DNA of 6,735 nucleotides from Candidatus Omnitrophota bacterium (GTDB lineage: Bacteria; Omnitrophota; Gorgyraeia; 2-01-FULL-45-10), in contig JAUYDB010000093.1 of the NCBI GenBank assembly GCA_030691985.1, positions 1 through 6,735 of the forward strand, in the 5' to 3' direction. The position numbers and the translations under genes were made by a program. The notes beneath the pieces are model-generated. The model saw only the letters and a list, made by a program, of their open reading frames with translations. It was not told the origin of the DNA and did no database searches. This document shows, in pieces, positions 1 through 5,838 of the stretch (position 1 is the stretch's first letter; every line of letters begins with the position of its first letter).

Positions 1-2
1 TT

Positions 3-3000
3 AACAAGTTAACCGGCGCGGGAGATTTTGTAAACGGCGCGGCAAATTTAACAACCCTCGGCATGATATTTACCGGCACCGCCGGAGTGCATACCTTTAC
101 CGCCACAAGCGCCACCAGTAAGGCCGGCACCAGCGGGGCGGTTACGATCACCACCGGATCCGCCACAAAGATACTTGTGGAGACCAAAGTTGACGGAAGC
201 GGCACGGTCGTGACAGCCCAGTCGGTAGCTTTAGGCGCGACGGTTACAGGCTACGCCATATCGCGCGACGCCTCAAATAACTTCGTAGCCAATGTCGCGG
301 CCGACTCCTGGTCGCTTCCTACTAAGTCAGGCGGCGTGGTAGACGGTGACTTAGTAGCATCAGGCAATAAAAAGAGCGCCGTATTTACCGGCCATGATGC
401 CGGCACTTGCACGATTCGCGCGGTTCAGGGGGCCCTTACCCCGACCGACTCCGGCTTATTAACCGTGACCACTGTACCGACGGTGATAAGCACGGCTTAT
501 GATCAGGCCAGCCGCAAGCTCACCATAACATTTAACGAGAAGATAGATATTGCGACGTTTACAGACGTCACATTAGGCAACCTTTCCATACAGGACGGTA
601 CGACGACCGTCAACCTGACCGGCGCCGCCATTATCACTGCCGCGAGTTCCACCGTAATGGAGGCGACACTGACAGTAGCCGAAGATAATGCGCTATATGT
701 CATAAGAGCTAATGCTCTTCGCCTCGTAGTAGCCGCTTCCTGCGGCATAAAGGATCTGGCCTCGCAGGAGCTGGCTCAGAATACCTATGCCACCTCGGCC
801 TATGTAGTTACCTATGCCGTGGCCGCCGCTACTCCGATAACAGGCACGCTTATGGATTCAAAGAGTGGCCTTATAATAGCAAATGCCGCGGTACAACTAT
901 ATGACTCCGCAGGAAATTTGAGAGCCGAAACAACATCAGATAATAAGGGAAACTTCTCATTCACCCCGACCCCGAACATTCCTTCGGGCGACTACACCTT
1001 AAACATAACAAAATCGCCTATGTTCAAGAGCAAAACGCAAGCTGTTTCGGTAACGGCAGGGACCGCGCTGGCAACAGGCGACGTTTTGATCGACCCATTC
1101 GGCATCGTTTATGATGCTGTTACGGGCAATGTGATACAGGGCGCCAATGTTACGATCTATACGGCCGGCGGCCTGATATACGGCGGAAGCCCTCAGCCGA
1201 ATCCTCAAGTCTCGAGGGCCAACGGCGGCTATAGCTTTGACGTGGCACCCGGGACATATTATCTTGCCGCCGCAAAGGACGGTTACGCCAATTATAGAGG
1301 CGCGACGTTCCAAGTCGTAAACCAGATTGTGGAGTGGAACATACCGATGGTTCCGGGCGGCAGTGAAGCTGGCTCCTATCTTTCCATAATCCATACAGTG
1401 AACAAGACTACCGCTTCCGTGGGCGATATCCTTACTTATACTATCACCGTCACCAATACTTCAAGCACCATTGATGTCACGAGCGCTAACGTCTCGACGA
1501 GTCTACCGCACGATTTTAGATATGCCAAAGGCACTACGACCATAGATAAGGCATCACAGCCCGACCCTTCCAACGCTAAATCACCATTCTGGTTGCTCGG
1601 CACCGTAGCACACGCTGTCACAAAGACCATTACCTACCGTGTGATAATAGGCCCCGACGCCAAGACGGGTAAGAATAAGGCATATGCCTCGACCGCCGGT
1701 ACCGCGCTGGGCTTTTCGACACAGGCTGGGCCGTCCACGGCTGTCGTAGACTTAAGGGACGGGATCTTCGGTAAGAATGAGCTTGTGATAGGAAAGGTAT
1801 TTAACGATAAAAACGGGAATGGCGTTCAGGATAAGGATGAGGAAGGGATTCCGGGTGTCGCGCTCATTATGGAGGACGGCAAAACCATCGTTACCGACGA
1901 GGACGGGAAATTTTCCGTCCCCGATGTATCAGTCGGAGTCCATATATTGAGAGTCGATCAAAGGATGCTTCCCGGAGGGCCGCTCACGAAGGAGTCGACC
2001 TTAAATAAGAGCGAGAAGGCGGCATATGAATCGACACAGATAAGAGAATCGCAGAGCAGCCAGTATACGGCCGGCGGAAGCGGCCAATCGCCTTCTCCCA
2101 TCATTGCGGGTTCGCCATCTGTTGCCGCGAACTCCTCGCCGTCATTGCGAGGGTCGATTCTTTCTTCGTCATTGCGAGGCAACGAAGCGGGTGCTTCGTC
2201 CGTCATTGCGAGGAGGCCGGAGGCCGACGAAGCAATCTCTAAAAGCGGGATTGCTTCGTCGCTCACTTCGTTCGCTCCTCGCAATGACGAAAAACAAGCA
2301 TTGCAACACAGCCTCAATGACACAAATAACGCCAATAACTTTACGAATCCTACAAACGGTCAAAACCCGGCAGGGCAGTCCCTGTTCTCGCAAAAACCGG
2401 TTGCGTTATCGGATACCGCAACCCAACAATCCTATAACACCACAAATTCCTCGCCGTCATTGCGAGGCAGCGAAGCTGCCGAAGCAATCCCAACAAACCA
2501 AAACTACACGCCACTCATTGAGCGCCGCACTCTCGGCGATTGGTCGAGGGACTCTCTATTCGGCGAAGAGAAGCTGGTAGCAGAGGAAGAGGATACCCGC
2601 GGTCTCAAAAAACAGACCCTCGCTTACCGCCCGGACATCCCCAGAGTCTCAAAATTCTTCCGCGTCTATGAGACGCAATCTACAAAAGTAACCATCCCTC
2701 TTAAGATTTTGTCCGAAGAAGAGACGAAGGCTCAAGCAGCCTCTGATAGTAAAGAAAATCAGTTCATGTTGGTTGCGCTCGCCGACGGACAGCTCGGATA
2801 CATGGTGGCAAGCGGTAACCTTCAGAACCTGAAGGATACGAACCCCAAAGAGGGCCTGACCGATAATTTTAATAACAGCATAACCGCCAACGGGACCCTT
2901 AAGGCCTATCTGAAAGGCAAGATACAGGGCAAGTACCTGCTGACGGCTAGGTTTGACTCTACAAAAGATTACCAGGACCACCTGTTTGAATACATAAATC

Positions 3001-5681
3001 CGGAAAAGTACTACCCAATATACGGAGATAAGTCGACCCTCCTAAACGACGCCGACTCTCCGGAAAAGGTCTATGTGAGATTAGACAGGGCGGACTCTTA
3101 CGCGCTATACGGGAACTATTCCACCGAAGAATTCGCGCAGACAGAGCTGTCAAAGTACTCGCGCACGTTAAGCGGCGCGAAGGGCCATATAGAGACGAAA
3201 GATTTCTCTCAAGCGCGCGAGATAGCCGCCCAGCCGAACGTCAAACTTGACGTCTTCGGTTCGGAGACCAGGCAGGAGAAGCGGGAGGATACGCTTTCGG
3301 GCCGCGGCGTATCGGGACCGTATTTCTTGAGCCGCAAGCCCGTAATCGAATATACGGAAATTATTCGCATAGAGGTGAGGGACAAGTCAAGGACCGACCT
3401 TGTCTTATCCACCCAGGGTATGCAGCGCGATACGGACTACGAGATAGATTACGACTACGGAAAAATCTTGTTTAAAAAACCGATCCCGACATATAACGAG
3501 AATAACGACCCTGTGTATATAGTCGTAGATTACGAATACACGCCGCTTGTCAAGACCCTTCAGCATTATATAATGGGAACAAGGGGAGAGGTCGTATTCG
3601 ATAAGGCCGCTCTGGCCAATCTCATCCAGAACTTTAAGGTCGGCGGGCAGTTTATCGCCGAACAAAAAGACATAAAGTCGCTTCGCTTGGGCGGCGTCGA
3701 CGCGACGAGCGAGATATTTCCGGGCACTACGGTTTCGGGTGAATACGCCCGCTCGGAGGATTTGCAAACAAAGCCGGGCAATGCTTGGCGCCTCGCGGCC
3801 GATTCTAAGCTTTTTAATAATCGTCTGGAATTTCAGGGATATGCCGCGGAGATAGATCCGAACTTCTCGAATCCGATAAACGTGTCGGAGACGGCCGTGC
3901 AAAAATACGATGTGTCGGTAAAATTCATGCCGATAGAGAATGTTTCATTTATACTTGACCAGTGGAAGAGGCGTTCCATTACGACCCATACCTTCGATCG
4001 TGCCACCAAGATAGATGCCTACTACACCAAAGGCCGCTACATACTCGGCACCGGCTATGAATTCAGGGAATTCGAGGACGAGAAAGACCTCACCCCGCGC
4101 CAGGTATCCAATATCCTGCGTCTGCAGGCCGGCGCGAAAGTCACCGACAAAGTTATCGCGAGTATGGAATACAGATTTGATAAACAGAATACGGAAGGCG
4201 AGTGGCGTAAGCAGATCGAAACGCTCTCCCCGCGGATCGACTATCTGATAGACAAAATAACCTCCGTATATGCCCGCAGCGACCTCGTCCGCGAGCGCAC
4301 GAAGGGTGAAGAGATAGTCAACAACCAGAATACGACGGTCGTCGGACTGATGCGGCCATCGTCCGAAGGCGGAAGAAATTACATAGAATACGGCTTCACG
4401 GGTGAAAAAGTCGCTACTTTAAATGTAGGCAACGATCTTGACATTCCGCTCTCCGACGTGCTGTCCTTATCAAACTACAACTCAAGCGTCCTATCGAAAG
4501 ACAAGAACGAGGAGAATGTCGGCTACGGCGCCAAATGGCAGATATGGAACGATTTTTTCACAAACCTCGCGTTTGAGCGTACCAAGACGACCGGCGACAT
4601 GAATTACAACTCCAACGCCACGAGCGTCACGGTAGAATATAAGCCCGCCGGCACGGATAATACTATCGGCGCAAAGTTCGAAAAACGCTACCAGGTAGAT
4701 GTAAATGAGTTTAATATAGACGCTAACGCTCGCTACGCCATAAATAGATCCCTGTACCTGATATCGCGCGGCCAATTCCAGGAAGAGCGTGACAAAACCG
4801 CCACGCAGACAAACCGTCTCTTGCACCGCCTCATGGGAGGCATTGCCTACAGGCCCGTTGATAATGATAAGCTTAACATGCTCGCCAAATACGATTATTC
4901 GCGAGACCTCAATAATTCCGCGGCGAACGACCTTACCGACTATTCCAAGCATATCGGCCAAGTGGAGGCGGTTTATGATCTTACGCCCAAGGTTGAGTTA
5001 TACGGCAGGTATGCGCTGAAGTTTGTCGGCGAGAATATATTGGACATGAATACATACTCCCTGACCGATCTCATCACTGCCCGCGCCAAGTACAGATTTA
5101 CCGACTTATTTGATATTGCCTGGATATACCACATAACGAGGAATAGAGACATCGATACCATGAAGCAGGGCTGCCAGGCCGAGTGCGGCGTTACGCTGTA
5201 TGATCGCATCCGCGTGGCGCTAGGGTACAATTTTACCGACTACGATGATAACGATCTGCGCGGCGAAAATTATACGGCTCAGGGCCCCTATGTGAATATG
5301 ACTCTCGCTGTCCTAGACCCGGACCTGGCCGATATCCCCGGCTTTAAGCGTTTAAGCCAGGACAGGATCGACATCCTGAAAGAAAAGATGATCGCCGAAC
5401 GAATGAAAAACTTTCCTAAAGAAGAAAAAGATAGGCTGAACGAAAAATTCAAACAGGCCGAGGCCCTCTATAAAGAAGGCAGGTTTGAAGAGGCGAAGGC
5501 CGTTTACAGTGAGATAGATTTAAGAATGACCCAGATACGTTTTGATGTCGATGACGCTCTGAAGACAAAGCTTGAAAATGAGAAAGACTTGACCGGTAAA
5601 TTCGAGAAAGCCGAAGCTCTTTATGCCGATTGTAACTACGCGGAAGCAAAAGAATTGTATGACCAAGTATGTAAGAAGTAG
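3..5681 (+). CDS. Giant multidomain outer-membrane beta-barrel surface protein (5' end missing)
   Basis: Residues are counted from the ATG at 63, which is probably internal: the frame is open to the left edge, the 20 codons before it read as the same Ig-like fold, and no ribosome site or signal peptide is present. Visible domains, by pattern: an Ig-like domain to about 138; an SbsA/Big_5-like domain 140-250; two carboxypeptidase-regulatory-like domains 257-345 and 346-433; a DUF11-type domain 438-570; an SdrD_B-like segment with GKVFNDKNGNGVQD at 577-590, whose Asp/Asn pattern could bind calcium. A low-complexity linker fills 637-819. Conserved-looking motifs follow: YYPIYGD 983-989, YALYGNY 1013-1019, and DYEIDYDYGKILF from 1125. 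About 1150-1752 alternates polar and hydrophobic/aromatic residues with charged turns, as in outer-membrane barrels. A charged helical tail ends in TPR-like hairpins at 1795-1818 and 1846-1872. Likely surface-exposed and barrel-anchored; substrate or partner unknown. The barrel assignment is inference; the reading frame is certain. Confidence 0.93.
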   Translation, partial: NKLTGAGDFVNGAANLTTLGMIFTGTAGVHTFTATSATSKAGTSGAVTITTGSATKILVETKVDGSGTVVTAQSVALGATVTGYAISRDASNNFVANVAADSWSLPTKSGGVVDGDLVASGNKKSAVFTGHDAGTCTIRAVQGALTPTDSGLLTVTTVPTVISTAYDQASRKLTITFNEKIDIATFTDVTLGNLSIQDGTTTVNLTGAAIITAASSTVMEATLTVAEDNALYVIRANALRLVVAASCGIKDLASQELAQNTYATSAYVVTYAVAAATPITGTLMDSKSGLIIANAAVQLYDSAGNLRAETTSDNKGNFSFTPTPNIPSGDYTLNITKSPMFKSKTQAVSVTAGTALATGDVLIDPFGIVYDAVTGNVIQGANVTIYTAGGLIYGGSPQPNPQVSRANGGYSFDVAPGTYYLAAAKDGYANYRGATFQVVNQIVEWNIPMVPGGSEAGSYLSIIHTVNKTTASVGDILTYTITVTNTSSTIDVTSANVSTSLPHDFRYAKGTTTIDKASQPDPSNAKSPFWLLGTVAHAVTKTITYRVIIGPDAKTGKNKAYASTAGTALGFSTQAGPSTAVVDLRDGIFGKNELVIGKVFNDKNGNGVQDKDEEGIPGVALIMEDGKTIVTDEDGKFSVPDVSVGVHILRVDQRMLPGGPLTKESTLNKSEKAAYESTQIRESQSSQYTAGGSGQSPSPIIAGSPSVAANSSPSLRGSILSSSLRGNEAGASSVIARRPEADEAISKSGIASSLTSFAPRNDEKQALQHSLNDTNNANNFTNPTNGQNPAGQSLFSQKPVALSDTATQQSYNTTNSSPSLRGSEAAEAIPTNQNYTPLIERRTLGDWSRDSLFGEEKLVAEEEDTRGLKKQTLAYRPDIPRVSKFFRVYETQSTKVTIPLKILSEEETKAQAASDSKENQFMLVALADGQLGYMVASGNLQNLKDTNPKEGLTDNFNNSITANGTLKAYLKGKIQGKYLLTARFDSTKDYQDHLFEYINPEKYYPIYGDKSTLLNDADSPEKVYVRLDRADSYALYGNYSTEEFAQTELSKYSRTLSGAKGHIETKDFSQAREIAAQPNVKLDVFGSETRQEKREDTLSGRGVSGPYFLSRKPVIEYTEIIRIEVRDKSRTDLVLSTQGMQRDTDYEIDYDYGKILFKKPIPTYNENNDPVYIVVDYEYTPLVKTLQHYIMGTRGEVVFDKAALANLIQNFKVGGQFIAEQKDIKSLRLGGVDATSEIFPGTTVSGEYARSEDLQTKPGNAWRLAADSKLFNNRLEFQGYAAEIDPNFSNPINVSETAVQKYDVSVKFMPIENVSFILDQWKRRSITTHTFDRATKIDAYYTKGRYILGTGYEFREFEDEKDLTPRQVSNILRLQAGAKVTDKVIASMEYRFDKQNTEGEWRKQIETLSPRIDYLIDKITSVYARSDLVRERTKGEEIVNNQNTTVVGLMRPSSEGGRNYIEYGFTGEKVATLNVGNDLDIPLSDVLSLSNYNSSVLSKDKNEENVGYGAKWQIWNDFFTNLAFERTKTTGDMNYNSNATSVTVEYKPAGTDNTIGAKFEKRYQVDVNEFNIDANARYAINRSLYLISRGQFQEERDKTATQTNRLLHRLMGGIAYRPVDNDKLNMLAKYDYSRDLNNSAANDLTDYSKHIGQVEAVYDLTPKVELYGRYALKFVGENILDMNTYSLTDLITARAKYRFTDLFDIAWIYHITRNRDIDTMKQGCQAECGVTLYDRIRVALGYNFTDYDDNDLRGENYTAQGPYVNMTLAVLDPDLADIPGFKRLSQDRIDILKEKMIAERMKNFPKEEKDRLNEKFKQAEALYKEGRFEEAKAVYSEIDLRMTQIRFDVDDALKTKLENEKDLTGKFEKAEALYADCNYAEAKELYDQVCKK
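2101..2112 (+). repeat. Degenerate partial copy of the palindromic repeat
   Basis: TCATTGCGGG differs from the family core TCATTGCGAG at one position, and lies 40 bases before clear copies. It is read as Ile-Ile-Ala-Gly, the same phase as the copy at 2201 (Val-Ile-Ala-Arg). Only the left end is recognisable and no GCAATC arm follows, so it could be chance. Confidence 0.35.
2140..2153 (+). repeat. Partial palindromic repeat copy, read as SLRG
   Basis: CGTCATTGCGAGGG matches the left arm of the family exactly, but the right GAAGCAATC part is missing. It is translated as Ser-Leu-Arg-Gly. The bases just before it (CCTCGC) are shared with the copy at 2455, giving the identical peptide NSSPSLRGS at residues 690-698 and 795-803. 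Confidence 0.75.
2168..2199 (+). repeat. Truncated palindromic repeat copy with its own hairpin
   Basis: It begins CGTCATTGCGAGG and is again read as Ser-Leu-Arg-Gly, then continues into a perfect 7-bp hairpin: ACGAAGC at 2182-2188 pairs with GCTTCGT at 2193-2199 around a GGGT loop. The usual GCAATC end is absent. It abuts the full element that starts at 2201, so the copies are packed head to tail. Confidence 0.75.
2201..2289 (+). repeat. Full palindromic element inside the CDS (nested inverted repeats)
   Basis: The outer arms CGTCATTGCGAGG (2201-2213) and CCTCGCAATGACG (2277-2289) are perfect 13-bp inverted repeats. The inner arms GACGAAGCAATC (2226-2237) and GATTGCTTCGTC (2249-2260) are perfect 12-bp inverted repeats around an 11-base loop. 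A further small GGCC/GGCC hairpin lies in the left half. The whole unit is translated without a stop, the left arm as Val-Ile-Ala-Arg and the right arm as Pro-Arg-Asn-Asp-Glu. It is closely related to the spacer element at 5698-5783, with which it shares the right-half tract GTCGCTCACTTCGTTCGCTC. It looks like a non-autonomous mobile or REP-type palindrome; no transposase is present in the window. Confidence 0.88.
2455..2490 (+). repeat. Half-unit palindromic repeat inside the CDS
   Basis: CGTCATTGCGAGG at the left and GAAGCAATCC at the right flank a perfect 5-bp hairpin, GGCAG (2466-2470) with CTGCC (2476-2480). The outer ATTGC (2459-2463) can pair with GCAAT (2484-2488), giving a two-tier stem. 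It is read in-frame as SLRGSEAAEAIP. It lies about 165 bases after the full element, separated by Asn-rich linker codons. Confidence 0.85.
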
Positions 5682-5697
5682 CGTCAAAGTGTCTCGT

Positions 5698-5783
5698 CGT
5701 CATTGCGAGGGCCGAAGGCCCGAAGCAATCTCAAAAACGAGATTGCTTCAGTCGCTCACTTCGTTCGCTCCTTCGCAATGACG
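5698..5783 (+). repeat. Full palindromic element in the intergenic spacer
   Basis: The outer arms CGTCATTGCG (5698-5707) and CGCAATGACG (5774-5783) pair perfectly, and the pairing extends three more positions with one G-T wobble. The inner arms GAAGCAATCTC (5722-5732) and GAGATTGCTTC (5739-5749) are perfect 11-bp inverted repeats with a 6-base loop. The left half has a small perfect hairpin, GGGCC (5709-5713) with GGCCC (5717-5721). The organisation matches the in-gene element at 2201-2289. In RNA it would form a long branched stem 17 bases after the stop codon of the giant gene, which could protect the transcript end or attenuate read-through; this role is inference. Confidence 0.88.
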
Positions 5784-5791
5784 CTCTTTCT

Positions 5792-5819
5792 GTCATTGCG
5801 AGCGAAGCGAAGCAATCTT
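5792..5819 (+). repeat. Half-unit palindromic repeat just before the second gene
   Basis: GTCATTGCGAG is followed by CGAAGCGAAGCAATCTT. ATTGC (5795-5799) can pair with GCAAT (5812-5816). It ends 7 bases before the Shine-Dalgarno of the second gene, so any structure it forms with its neighbour at 5698-5783 could influence access to the ribosome site. It is the simplest copy seen, with only a minimal central arm. Confidence 0.85.
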
Positions 5820-5826
5820 AACAACC

Positions 5827-5833
5827 AAGGAGG
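5827..5833 (+). promoter_or_regulatory. Strong Shine-Dalgarno of the second gene
   Basis: AAGGAGG lies 5 bases before the ATG at 5839. It is nearly the full anti-16S complement and fixes the start codon of the exported protein that follows. Confidence 0.92.
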
Positions 5834-5838
5834 TTTTG

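Larger units (their letters stand above)
1971..2519 (+). other. Low-complexity linker within the giant CDS, colonised by palindromic repeats
   Basis: This in-frame stretch (about residues 637-819) differs from the rest of the protein. It is rich in Ser, Asn, Gln, Ala and Pro, has no recognisable fold, and carries at least four translated copies of the GTCATTGCGAG repeat plus an Asn-rich run (NNANNFTNPTNGQN). It follows the strand HILRVDQRMLP (from 627), while a plausible continuation of the same beta-domain, RVYETQSTKVTIPLKI, appears only near residue 870. The linker therefore seems to have expanded inside or at the edge of a domain. It is probably disordered and tolerant of insertions. The boundaries are estimates from composition. 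Confidence 0.7.
5682..5838. other. 157-base intergenic spacer made mostly of palindromic repeats
   Basis: The spacer between the two genes contains one full nested palindrome (5698-5783), one half unit (5792-5819) and the ribosome binding site of the downstream gene. Nothing resembling a paired -35/-10 promoter is convincing, and no hairpin is followed by a run of T, so neither an independent promoter nor an intrinsic terminator is supported. The genes may share one transcript carrying strong secondary structure here. Confidence 0.7.

Noticed and set aside
63..65. ATG at 63 as the true start of the giant gene
   Set aside because: The frame is open upstream to the window edge, no Shine-Dalgarno precedes it, no signal peptide follows, and the preceding codons continue the same domain style.
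1958..2393. Minus-strand open frames over the repeat region
   Set aside because: They are antisense readings of the palindromes, which read similarly on both strands, and show no start signal or protein family.
2140..2490. CRISPR array
   Set aside because: The repeats are palindromes of unequal length with irregular spacing, sit inside a coding frame, and have no uniform spacers or cas genes nearby.
2104..2580. A 158-codon + strand open frame overlapping the giant gene
   Set aside because: It is an out-of-phase reading of the linker, kept open by the stop-poor repeats, rich in Arg/His, with no ribosome site or recognisable domain.
3405..3902. A 165-codon minus-strand open frame
   Set aside because: It is an antisense shadow of the strongly protein-like + strand frame; the composition is implausible and no ribosome site is present.
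5698..5790. Intrinsic terminator after the giant gene
   Set aside because: The stem is long and branched, but it is followed by CTCTTTCTG rather than a run of T, and it belongs to a dispersed repeat family that also occurs inside the gene.
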